The notes under the pieces are model-generated. The model was given only the letters and a program-made list of their open reading frames with translations, made no database searches and was not told the DNA's origin. Source: JAJCZB01 sp964350195 (GTDB lineage Bacteria; Babelota; Babeliae; Babelales; Vermiphilaceae). Taken from it: a stretch of DNA of 35,804 nt. The position numbers were made by a program, and so were the translations under genes. Shown piece after piece: positions 1 to 6,851 of the stretch. The stretch spans positions 1 to 35,804 of the forward strand of contig CAYGJB010000010.1 of the NCBI GenBank assembly GCA_964350195.1, in the 5' to 3' direction. Position 1 is the first letter of the stretch. Every line of letters starts with the position of its first letter.

Positions 1-52
1 GCCGCTACATTCTACACTTTGAGGTACTTATGAATTTTGGGATAGGTTCTTA
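1..52. repeat. Left copy of a perfect 52-bp terminal inverted repeat
   Basis: Bases 1-52 are the exact reverse complement of bases 35753-35804, and the match stops at base 53. Read outward from the window, both ends begin TAAGAACCTATCCC and continue identically to the last base. The likeliest cause is that the assembled piece ends inside a multi-copy element (such as an insertion sequence end) on both sides. A true linear replicon end is less likely. No transposase is visible. Confidence 0.9.
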
Positions 53-77
53 ATAAAGCAAAATAATAATACATATA

Positions 78-106
78 TTGCATTTTTCACAAAATTTAGA
101 TAGAAC
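78..106 (+). promoter_or_regulatory. Candidate sigma-70-like promoter for the Cys-rich peptide
   Basis: TTGCAT at 78-83 and TAGAAC at 101-106 are 17 bases apart, 38 bases before the start at 144. The match is only moderate, and such matches are common in AT-rich DNA. Confidence 0.3.
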
Positions 107-143
107 TTTCTACATGTTTTATTCTACTTTCAAAGGAGATCAT

Positions 144-410
144 ATGAACAAATATATATTTGCACTAGCAGCCCTTCTTGTTGCACCAGCTGTTATAGCT
201 GAATGTGGCGGTGGATGTGGCACCAGCGGTGAAGAATTAGTTAAAAAAACAATCAAACGTAGCCTTGAGGTAGAAAAAAGCTGTTGTTCTGGCTGTACAA
301 GCTGCGGTAAATGTACCTGCAAATCTCATGATGGTGAAAAGGAAGAAAGCGAAGAAGCAACAACTAAATGCAACTGCGGAAAACCAAAACCTAAAGCAGA
401 AGAAAAGTAA
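144..410 (+). CDS. Small secreted cysteine-rich protein, function unknown
   Basis: I do not recognise a family. The start at 144 is chosen because AAAGGAGA lies just upstream (132-139) and the resulting N-terminus is a clean signal peptide (MNKYIFALAALLVAPAVIA, cleavage before ECGGG). An upstream TTG at 78 would bury that signal. The mature part is about 69 residues with ten cysteines. They form an N-terminal CGGGC and a middle cluster with CC, CxxC and CxC spacings, followed by a Lys/Glu-rich hydrophilic tail. The pattern would suit disulphide cross-linking or metal (metallothionein-like) binding in the periplasm or outside the cell, but that is inference. The gene is followed directly by a terminator and stands alone. 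Confidence 0.75.
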   Translation: MNKYIFALAALLVAPAVIAECGGGCGTSGEELVKKTIKRSLEVEKSCCSGCTSCGKCTCKSHDGEKEESEEATTKCNCGKPKPKAEEK

Positions 411-439
411 AGAAAAGCGGGCTTAAAGCCCGCTTTTCT
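411..439. terminator. Bidirectional intrinsic terminator
   Basis: The arms 411-424 and 426-439 (agaaaagcgggctt and its complement) form a 14-bp perfect inverted repeat around one central base, with a GC-rich core and A/T tracts on both sides. It lies between the convergent Cys-rich gene and gpsA and includes bases of the gpsA stop codon, so it can serve both. Confidence 0.85.
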
Positions 440-1445
440 ATTTCTCAGTTAATTCACATTCAGCGGATAAAGACTGAGCCATTAGCTCTTTGATCATATC
501 TTCCAGCGCAATACGAGAAAAGATTACCCGATAAATAGCATCGCATACAGGCAATGAAAGATTATTTCTTTGAATAAGCTGATGAATTGCTTGTACCGTA
601 TTGATTCCCTCTGGAATATATCCGGTTCTTTCCAGAATCTCATCAAGCGTTTCTCCTGCACCAAAGCAACGCCCTACTTGCAGATTCTTACTTAAATCTC
701 CGTAAGAGGTGAGAACTAAATCACCAACGCCAGAAAGCCCATACACTGTTTCTTTTTTTCCCCCCAAGAGCACAGTAAGCTGGGCAATTTCATGCAATCC
801 TCGCGTAAGCAAGAAAGCTTTGGTGTTATCAGTATATCCAGCCCCCTCAAGCATCCCAATACCCAGCGTAATCAGATTTTTAACTGCAGCTCCCACTTGC
901 ATTCCAATCATATCAGTGCTCAGATAAGGTCTAAAATAATCATTGGCTACAATTGCTTGAAGCTCTCGCGCATGATCACAATCAATGGATGCCACGGTTA
1001 CTGCAGTTGTTTTTCTTTCCGCCACATCACGTGCAAAGCTTGGCCCTGCTAAAACAAAAATCAATGTATCTTTGCCCAATACATCAGCAATAATCTCTGA
1101 GGGAAACAAAAGTGTCTCCTGTTCAATCCCTTTTGAGAGCACTACCCACTTTTGATGCGGCTTAAAAAAATCTTTTGATTGTGCAATTGTTTTACGTAGA
1201 AATTGAACCGGAATTGCTTCAAATATCCATTCAGCATCACACACAGCTTCATCAATAGAATTTGTGGCCAATAGAGATGTGCTTAACGATATACCGGGTA
1301 AAAACCGCTTGTTTTCATGAAGCTGATTTATCTGCTCTACCACCTCAGTACAATAGCTCCATATTGTTACTTCGTGCCCATTATAGGCGAGTAACATTGC
1401 AATTGCAGTTCCCCACGCCCCCTCAGCAAGTACTGCTATTTTCAT
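438..1445 (-). CDS. gpsA: Glycerol-3-phosphate dehydrogenase [NAD(P)+]
   Basis: Makes sn-glycerol-3-phosphate from dihydroxyacetone phosphate in the cytoplasm, the entry to phospholipid synthesis. Its 335 residues are normal for the family. Visible features are the N-terminal Rossmann fold, VLSKGIE (Lys105), AGPSFARDVAE, AAVKN with the catalytic Lys189, and the C-terminal GLSGVGDL and PEGINT blocks. The nucleotide loop is unusual: residues 8-12 read EGAWG preceded by Ala7, so the first glycine of the usual GxGxxG is alanine. The ATG overlaps the last base of the uppS stop (TAATG), implying translational coupling. It is the last gene of the 2825-438 operon and ends in a terminator. Confidence 0.95.
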   Translation of the reverse strand: MKIAVLAEGAWGTAIAMLLAYNGHEVTIWSYCTEVVEQINQLHENKRFLPGISLSTSLLATNSIDEAVCDAEWIFEAIPVQFLRKTIAQSKDFFKPHQKWVVLSKGIEQETLLFPSEIIADVLGKDTLIFVLAGPSFARDVAERKTTAVTVASIDCDHARELQAIVANDYFRPYLSTDMIGMQVGAAVKNLITLGIGMLEGAGYTDNTKAFLLTRGLHEIAQLTVLLGGKKETVYGLSGVGDLVLTSYGDLSKNLQVGRCFGAGETLDEILERTGYIPEGINTVQAIHQLIQRNNLSLPVCDAIYRVIFSRIALEDMIKELMAQSLSAECELTEK

Positions 1446-2137
1446 TACTTTCCAAAATTCTGTTGGCGGTCACCAAATGAATCAATTACTTCTTTAAGAT
1501 GATCCTTAGTGAGTTCTGGCCAAAAACAGTCTAAAAAATAAAATTCACTATACGCCGCTTGAAAAAGCAAAAAATTACTGAGACGCTTAACACCGCCCGT
1601 ACGAATAATTATTTCTGGTGCCGGAATGCCTGCCGTCCACAACATTTTTTCAAACTGCTCATCCGTGATCCCATTAAGTGCAACGGCATCTTTTTGCGCT
1701 TTTTCAATAATTTTTTTTACTCCCGCCATAATTTCTTGGCGCCCTCCATAGCAAAACAGTAAATTCACCTGGAGCCTATCGCCATCTTTAGTGATCTTTT
1801 CCATATGATGTATTGAAGGCAATGCTGATGCAGGAAAAAGTGAACGATCTCCAACAAAACGCAATCGTACCTTCTTTTCCACCAAATCTTTAACGGCACG
1901 ATCCTTCATCTGCGGCAACAACACAGAAAAAAGAAAGTTTTGCTCATCAAGCGGACGATTAAAATTTTCTAAAGAAAAGGTATAGAGAGAAAGGTACGGA
2001 ATTTGTTGCTCTAAACAAAAATCCATGGCACGTATCGCGCTATTAATTCCTTCTTTATGCCCATCCCACGGAAGCCAACCATATTTTTTTGCCCAGCGGC
2101 GATTGCCGTCCATGATACATGCTAAATGCTTCACCAT
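1445..2137 (-). CDS. uppS: Isoprenyl transferase (undecaprenyl diphosphate synthase family)
   Basis: A cis-prenyltransferase that condenses isopentenyl diphosphate units to make the C55 carrier lipid for peptidoglycan and other envelope glycans. At 230 residues it is typical. It has the catalytic MDGN loop (Asp10), here MDGNRRWAKK with Arg instead of the usual Gly after Asn, then the GHKEG and SLENFNRP blocks, and the C-terminal IRTGG...RLSNFLLFQ...SEFYF diphosphate-binding region. Upstream is TAAGG, 8 bases before ATG. It lies 13 bases after the membrane protein gene and overlaps gpsA by one base, so all three are probably co-transcribed. Confidence 0.95.
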   Translation of the reverse strand: MVKHLACIMDGNRRWAKKYGWLPWDGHKEGINSAIRAMDFCLEQQIPYLSLYTFSLENFNRPLDEQNFLFSVLLPQMKDRAVKDLVEKKVRLRFVGDRSLFPASALPSIHHMEKITKDGDRLQVNLLFCYGGRQEIMAGVKKIIEKAQKDAVALNGITDEQFEKMLWTAGIPAPEIIIRTGGVKRLSNFLLFQAAYSEFYFLDCFWPELTKDHLKEVIDSFGDRQQNFGK

Positions 2138-2150
2138 ACTGTTACCTTAG

Positions 2151-2825
2151 TTATTGCGCCTGCGTTACTTCGTTGTTTAAAGAGAGCTGTAATCTCATAG
2201 CAAACAGCTTTGAAAATAGTTTGTACGCCATAAACATACCAAGAGCAAAGAGAGTACGCTCAAGCGGCACAATCGGCATTAAGGAATACCAATAGCTCGC
2301 AGGCATAGAAGTTGTATAAAGCCACAATACAGAACCCACTGCATGCGCAGTAAAGGTACTCGCCAAGCAGATACCAAATAGATTTAGATTCTGTAAATTT
2401 TTATTTTTTCTAAATGCATATAAAAATGGAATAACCCAAAAAAATGCATAAGGAAATGCTTGCATTCCAATCGGATGCGCCCAAAATAACATCATACAAA
2501 TTGCAGGAATGCCAGCTCTCATAAAACGTGAATCTAATGCCCAATACAAGCTAGAAAAAAAGGTTGGGATACCACTATAAGCAAGATAAGAAAGGGGAAT
2601 AGCCCCCTTAAAAAGAAAAAGCGCTAACGCATTACACATAAAAAAAGCACTTGCGCCCACAGTGCCACCAAACGCACCGGAAAGAGGCACAATGCTATTG
2701 CGCAATGAAAACAAAAGCCAAGCAGAGCCTATTGCAAAACTCACCTTAACTGAAAAAAGCAGCTTAGCTGCTAGTGCTACGAGCGATATTCGCAGTATCG
2801 ATTGTACAATTTTGTTACGGTCCAC
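2151..2825 (-). CDS. Polytopic inner-membrane protein, function unknown
   Basis: A 224-residue protein made almost entirely of hydrophobic stretches (about six), with short basic loops such as RKNKN near residue 140. The start is GTG at 2823-2825, preceded by AAGGA at a good distance, which decides the start. The last third (SVLWLYTTSMPASYWYSLMP, then PLERTL and a final helix) recalls the small membrane S-components of ECF vitamin transporters, but I cannot assign it. It is the first gene of the operon with uppS and gpsA, so a role in envelope lipid or precursor handling is possible. Confidence 0.8.
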   Translation of the reverse strand: MDRNKIVQSILRISLVALAAKLLFSVKVSFAIGSAWLLFSLRNSIVPLSGAFGGTVGASAFFMCNALALFLFKGAIPLSYLAYSGIPTFFSSLYWALDSRFMRAGIPAICMMLFWAHPIGMQAFPYAFFWVIPFLYAFRKNKNLQNLNLFGICLASTFTAHAVGSVLWLYTTSMPASYWYSLMPIVPLERTLFALGMFMAYKLFSKLFAMRLQLSLNNEVTQAQ

Positions 2826-2982
2826 GGCAATCCTTGAATAAAAAAAGTGGCAAGCTAAATCATGCTTTCAGAATAACAAAATAGGTGCCTATTGTCATGC
2901 CCCGGCGCCGTACGATGATTAAAATAATTCTTATTATTAAGTAATATAACTTCAAAATAATACTTTTAGACAGAGGGATTTC

Positions 2983-3306
2983 ATGAAAAAAATTATTTTC
3001 TCTCTTTTCTTAATAGCCAATATTCAAACGGCGCAAGCATTGCCTGGAGCGGTAACTATGCTTCAAATGGGAGCTTTTGCAAATGGAATATATAAGACCC
3101 AGTACCTGCCAAAGAATGTAAAAAATTTATATCAAACTATTATTGATCAAAGGAATATTAGGAATTTTAAAAGATTATCCCCAAAAGAGAGAGTTTTTTC
3201 TACAATTGTTCAGTCCTCCGACATTATGAGCACTATATACTGTCTCTACACTCTCAAAGAACTCAAAGAAAAATTCGATGCTTATCGAAAATCAAGGGTA
3301 GCATAA
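2983..3306 (+). CDS. Small secreted protein, function unknown
   Basis: A 107-residue protein starting with a signal peptide (MKKIIFSLFLIANIQTAQA, cleavage before LPGAV). The SD-like sequence AGAGGGA stands a few bases before ATG. The mature part is basic and probably helical, with one Cys and a C-terminal segment rich in Lys, Leu and Glu. No family is recognised. It is monocistronic: a strong terminator follows within 50 bases. Confidence 0.7.
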   Translation: MKKIIFSLFLIANIQTAQALPGAVTMLQMGAFANGIYKTQYLPKNVKNLYQTIIDQRNIRNFKRLSPKERVFSTIVQSSDIMSTIYCLYTLKELKEKFDAYRKSRVA

Positions 3307-3350
3307 CTCGACAGTAAAATCGCACATAGTGAAAAAAAGTATCTCTTTTT

Positions 3351-3378
3351 AACGCTGTGATTCTTCACAGCGTTTTTT
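3351..3378 (+). terminator. Intrinsic terminator
   Basis: AACGCTGTGA (3351-3360), loop TTCT, TCACAGCGTT (3365-3374), then a T run. A perfect 10-bp stem that ends the small secreted protein gene. Confidence 0.85.
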
Positions 3379-3768
3379 CATATCTCATTGAAATACTGCA
3401 TGATAGCCTAAAGGCGCAGCTCAAAACGGTATACAAAACTCAAGAAAAACCGTACTCTGAAAAGTAAGAATTTAAAAAAAAGTGTCCTATTATTCAAAGC
3501 GGAAAAACGCTCATGGCAACCCCAGTTTTCTTGATTTGGTTTCGTATAGTTTGCAGCATAACCTTTAATACTGTGCAGTATTATGTATCACATCTTATTG
3601 CGCCATTTTTACTTTATCTATCAGCAAGCAAACTTTGTTCAAACTCAAAAGATCTTTTCAATCATATTTTTCTCCATCTAGAGCAAGAGGCTCGTCCTTG
3701 CTAATCACTTCCTCTAGAGGCTAAGCTCAATTATCTTTTATTGCATATATAGTTATTGGAGAAATTTT
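3379..3768. other. 390-bp gene-free stretch upstream of the symporter
   Basis: It holds an 8-bp inverted repeat (3566-3583), listed separately. A 63-codon open frame at 3513-3704 has no ribosome-binding site, so I do not call it. Nearer the symporter (3681-3728) are short self-complementary runs, including CCTCTAGAGG, which might form a leader structure. Nothing else is recognised. Confidence 0.5.
3566..3583. promoter_or_regulatory. Palindromic operator-like site
   Basis: TAATACTG-TG-CAGTATTA is a perfect 8-bp inverted repeat with a 2-base spacer, about 190 bases before the symporter start. The size and symmetry suit a dimeric repressor site. Chance is possible in AT-rich sequence, and no regulator gene is nearby. 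Confidence 0.25.
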
Positions 3769-5136
3769 ATGAATACCTTACTCTTTTTTGTTGTGTTTGC
3801 AGCGCTCACCCTTTTTTATACTGTTCTTGGTTTTTTAGCCTCAAGCAATATCAAAAACAATGCCGACTACTTTTTGGCTGGTCGCGACCTTGGACTTTTT
3901 TCCGTTACGATGACGCTCGTTGCCACGCAGATTGGCGGCGGCATGCTCGTAGGTACTTCAGAAAATGCGTACCTGTATGGCCTCTATGGATTACTTTATA
4001 CTGTAGGAATGACAATCGGCTTTCTTATACTGGCATCAGGATTTGCAAGCAGGCTTCAAGCTATGAATGTGGTTACCACTGCCGAGATATTTGAAAAGCA
4101 ATATCAATCACCTCTTCTTAAAAAAATTGCCTCCCTTCTTTCTATTGTTACGATGAGTGGTATTTTAATCGGACAAATTGTAGGATCTCGTACCATCATA
4201 AGTACACTCAACTTAGGAAGTTATACAGAGCTTCTGTTTATTGCATTTTGGATGTTTATAATTTTGTATACCATGGCTGGCGGCCTTAAAGCGGTCGTGA
4301 TCACTGACGTATTTCAAGTGCTTTTTATTATTGCGATCTTTTCAGGAGTATTTATATATAGTCTTCTTTATGGCCCATCCTTTTCATGGGGCAGTATCTT
4401 TTCTATACAACGTGAACAATTTGGCACAATGCCACTTTCAATAAATGCCTTTATGGCCACCATGATCATGCCGGCCCTTTTTTCTTTGATAGAGCAAGAT
4501 TTAGCTCAACGATTTTTTGCTGCAAAAACAAAAAAAATAGCTACCCTTTCAGCAATTGCCTCCTGTGTATGCCTCATTTTATTTGCACTTATTCCGATTT
4601 ATTTTGGGATGCAAGCAAAACTGCTTGGTATTGTGATACCACACGGAGTAAGTCCACTGATTCCAGTAATTGAATTTTTAACAAATGAATTTGTAGTGAT
4701 TCTGTGCTTGTGTGCAATCATGGCCGCTATCACTTCTACCGCAGATTCACTTTTATGTGCAATCAGCTCCAACGTAGCCCAAGATTTTGAACTGAATTGG
4801 CTCGGACTCAAAAATGCGGTAAGTCGATCACAGGTTATCACGTTAATATCAGGAATTACTGCACTTATCGCATCTTATTTCGTGCCACAGAATGTGATTA
4901 CCATTCTTATCGATAGCTATGCGATATCGGTAAGCTGCTTGCTCGTGCCGCTCATTTGGGCCTACTTTAACGCACGTGTTTCAAAACAAGCTGCAATTGT
5001 ATCGGTGATATCAGGATTCGTTGCATTCGTAGGGGTATCACTATGCAATACAGATATGCCGATAGCTCTTATACCAGTGATAATCTCTGCAATAGGATAT
5101 GTGATTGGTAATCAGTTCAAAAAGAACTCACAATAG
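3769..5136 (+). CDS. Sodium:solute symporter (SSS family)
   Basis: A 455-residue inner-membrane carrier that would use a sodium gradient to take up a small solute. There are about 12-13 hydrophobic helices. The family's N-terminal pattern is visible: a first helix, then NADYFLAGRDLG, then an unwound small-residue helix (TQIGGGMLVGTSENAY) where substrate and Na+ bind, and TAEIFEKQYQ. The later SIEQDLAQRFFAAK loop is also typical (usually QDxxQR). Proline, pantothenate and sugar carriers share this fold, so the substrate cannot be named. GGAGA lies just before ATG. Its 3' end overlaps the convergent LOG gene by 20 bp. Salvage from a host would fit but is inference. Confidence 0.88.
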   Translation: MNTLLFFVVFAALTLFYTVLGFLASSNIKNNADYFLAGRDLGLFSVTMTLVATQIGGGMLVGTSENAYLYGLYGLLYTVGMTIGFLILASGFASRLQAMNVVTTAEIFEKQYQSPLLKKIASLLSIVTMSGILIGQIVGSRTIISTLNLGSYTELLFIAFWMFIILYTMAGGLKAVVITDVFQVLFIIAIFSGVFIYSLLYGPSFSWGSIFSIQREQFGTMPLSINAFMATMIMPALFSLIEQDLAQRFFAAKTKKIATLSAIASCVCLILFALIPIYFGMQAKLLGIVIPHGVSPLIPVIEFLTNEFVVILCLCAIMAAITSTADSLLCAISSNVAQDFELNWLGLKNAVSRSQVITLISGITALIASYFVPQNVITILIDSYAISVSCLLVPLIWAYFNARVSKQAAIVSVISGFVAFVGVSLCNTDMPIALIPVIISAIGYVIGNQFKKNSQ

Positions 5137-5758
5137 CATGTACGGCTTCATCAATATCATCAGTGATCACCAACATGCTCTGCAAGGGCGCGTCAATCAA
5201 ATCGCTCTTAAGCGCATGCTCATACCACTCAATAAGGTTTTTCCAATAATCGGTGCCAACAAGTATGATCGGCACCTTCTTCACCTTTTTAACCTTCATT
5301 AAATTAAGAACTTCAAACAGTTCATCCACCGTACCAATGCCTCCAGGAAAGTGAACAAAACCACAGGCATAATGCGTAAGAAGCCATTTACGCACAAAGA
5401 AATAGTCTACCTTTATAAACGATGCACACTTATTTAAAAAAGTAGCATCAACTCCTTTTACACGAATGCCAAGCGTTACCTCTTTTTTCTTTTCTGATGA
5501 TTCAAAAGCGCCACAGTTTGCTGCTTCCATAATACCAGGACCACCGCCCGTAATCACGGACATATTATGGTCAATAATTTTTTCTGAAAATTGATAGGCC
5601 CATTTTGCATATTTGCCTTTGTAATATGCTCCTTTACCACCAAATACCGCTACAATTGGTTGAGTGAGCTTGCTCAGGCGATACACGCCATAACTTAGTT
5701 GAAAAGCGGCTTTAAATGAAACACACCATACTCTCAATAATTCTAAAAGTAACTTCAT
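5117..5758 (-). CDS. LOG-family Rossmann-fold protein (copy 1)
   Basis: A 213-residue cytoplasmic protein of the LOG/TIGR00730 family, whose characterised members hydrolyse nucleoside 5'-monophosphates to base plus ribose 5-phosphate. The two family motifs are present: GGGPGIMEAA at residues 71-80 and PGGIGTVDE at 138-146. Before them is an extra ~30-residue hydrophobic/basic leader (MKLLLELLRVWCVSFKAAFQ) that could lie on the membrane. It is a tandem paralogue of the next gene, and its ATG overlaps that gene's TGA (ATGA). Whether it makes cytokinin-like bases or does nucleotide housekeeping is unknown. Confidence 0.88.
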   Translation of the reverse strand: MKLLLELLRVWCVSFKAAFQLSYGVYRLSKLTQPIVAVFGGKGAYYKGKYAKWAYQFSEKIIDHNMSVITGGGPGIMEAANCGAFESSEKKKEVTLGIRVKGVDATFLNKCASFIKVDYFFVRKWLLTHYACGFVHFPGGIGTVDELFEVLNLMKVKKVKKVPIILVGTDYWKNLIEWYEHALKSDLIDAPLQSMLVITDDIDEAVHAIVSSF

Positions 5759-6411
5759 TGATTCACCTCACATGTATCGCGAACCACACAGAACACTTTT
5801 TCTAGATCATCAGTTACGATAAATAGAGAGAGATCTTTTTCTGAAATAGTCCCGTGTTTTATGGCCTCTCCTTCAAGCCATTGCATAAATGGCTCCCAAT
5901 ACTCTTTTCCAAAAAAAACTATCGGTACTGATGCTATCTTTTTTGTTTGAATCAACGTAAGCACTTCCGCCATCTCATCCAATGTGCCAAACCCTCCAGG
6001 AAATACCACAAATGCTGTCGAAAACCGAGTGAGAAGCCACTTACGAGCAAAAAAATAATCTAATGCAAAAAACTCTTGAGTGCATTTATTATTTGCTTCC
6101 CCTAAGCCTGTCACACCGATCCCCATCATACGGGTTTTGCCCTTTTTAGAAGTAATTGCGCCACAGCTTGCTGCTTCCATAATTCCTGGCCCACCACCAG
6201 TGAGCACCGATATATTAAAATCAACCAGCTTACTTCCAAGCTCATATGCTTTTTTGAAGTACATGTCTTTTCCATTGATACGAGCACCACCAAAAATTGA
6301 TACAATTGGCAGAGGAAGCTTGGAGATTCGCCAAACACCGTACATAAGTTGACCAAAAACACGAGATAGGCTAAAAAACTGTTTTACACAAAGGCCTAAG
6401 CGTTTAATCAT
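5755..6411 (-). CDS. LOG-family Rossmann-fold protein (copy 2)
   Basis: A 218-residue paralogue of the preceding protein, colinear with it over its whole length. It has GGGPGIMEA at residues 72-80 and PGGFGTLDE at 138-146, with the same amphipathic N-terminal leader and the same DYFFxRKWLLT block. The proposed activity is phosphoribohydrolase on nucleoside monophosphates. Its start ATG (6409-6411) overlaps a TGA that ends a P-type ATPase remnant upstream. An intact ATPase gene therefore probably once formed an operon with the LOG pair. SD-like AAGGAAG lies within that remnant. Confidence 0.88.
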   Translation of the reverse strand: MIKRLGLCVKQFFSLSRVFGQLMYGVWRISKLPLPIVSIFGGARINGKDMYFKKAYELGSKLVDFNISVLTGGGPGIMEAASCGAITSKKGKTRMMGIGVTGLGEANNKCTQEFFALDYFFARKWLLTRFSTAFVVFPGGFGTLDEMAEVLTLIQTKKIASVPIVFFGKEYWEPFMQWLEGEAIKHGTISEKDLSLFIVTDDLEKVFCVVRDTCEVNQ

Positions 6412-6575
6412 TTAACTTCCTTTAATCGAACAGTACGCAAACGTAACGAATTAAAAACTACAGATAAGCTTGATAGCACCATTGCCGCGCCAGCCATAAT
6501 AGGATGTATTACAATAGCAAAAAGATGACACGAAAGCTCTACGGCGATAGATATCAACAATCTCTTATACACGGA
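6408..6575 (-). pseudogene. C-terminal remnant of a copper-type (P1B) P-ATPase
   Basis: The minus strand, in the frame ending with TGA at 6408-6410, is open for 55 codons from 6575. It encodes a tail containing HPIMAGAAMVLSSLSVV and FNSLRLR. This is the last membrane helix and C-terminus of CopA/ZntA-type ATPases, where members read about (N/H)P-(I/V)-x-AGAAMALSSxSVVxNxLRL. Homology fades before a stop upstream of 6576, and no ATPase core (DKTG, GDGxND) is found in the rest of the gap up to 6847. No start codon or SD is evident. This is what remains of a deleted gene, or possibly a recombination scar; the family assignment is firm. Confidence 0.75.
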
Positions 6576-6761
6576 TTACGCTTCACATTAAATCCTTTCC
6601 CGCGAATTAGGCCATTAGATTGGCTTTAAGTCTAGATAACAAGGGTCCCAAACGGCAATAAAGAGAGCAAATACCGCTATTTTAATGTTCAAAATACGCA
6701 CTTAGAGCTCATATTGCCCTAGAAGCTCTTTTTTATAGCCTAAAGTATAGGCTAAAAGAGG
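6576..6761. other. Gene-free DNA between the ATPase remnant and the hydrolase
   Basis: No open frame of note and no further ATPase motif in any frame I read. At about 6735-6753 there is an imperfect hairpin (TAGCCT, 7-base loop, AGGCTA, flanked by complementary T-rich and A-rich runs). It could be a terminator or a leader structure. This is probably decaying DNA left after loss of the ATPase gene. Confidence 0.45.
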
Positions 6762-6790
6762 CTTACACCATTGAAAAAAAGAGCTAGAAT
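6762..6790 (+). promoter_or_regulatory. Candidate promoter for the hydrolase
   Basis: CTTACA (6762-6767) and TAGAAT (6785-6790) are 17 bases apart. The -10 and its flank (TAGAATAGGT) are shared with the better promoter at 23616-23645. An alternative is TTGAAA at 6771 with TATTAT at 6795. Confidence 0.4.
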
Positions 6791-6821
6791 AGGTTATTAT
6801 AAGGACAGGAGGCGCTCATAC

Positions 6822-6851
6822 ATGAGATCAATCTTTGAAGGAAAAAAATGA
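6822..6851 (+). CDS. Possible 9-codon leader peptide upstream of the hydrolase
   Basis: ATG at 6822 follows AGGAGG (6807-6812) at 9 bases and reads MRSIFEGKK, then TGA. That TGA overlaps the hydrolase ATG as ATGA (6848-6851). The ribosome-binding site is stronger than the one directly before the hydrolase. It could couple or tune translation of the next gene, or be chance. The peptide itself shows no attenuation-type codon run. Confidence 0.3.
   Translation: MRSIFEGKK

Noticed and set aside
1..52. Telomere of a linear replicon
   Set aside because: Housekeeping genes fill the window, the right copy cuts a gene, and only 52 bases match. An assembly break in a repeat explains it more simply.
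3513..3704. 63-codon open frame upstream of the symporter
   Set aside because: No ribosome-binding site and no clean signal peptide; it covers the palindrome and the likely leader of the symporter.
6576..6761. More of the P-type ATPase upstream of the remnant
   Set aside because: I read the minus-strand frames and found no phosphorylation or hinge motif and no recognisable membrane segment; homology stops near 6560.
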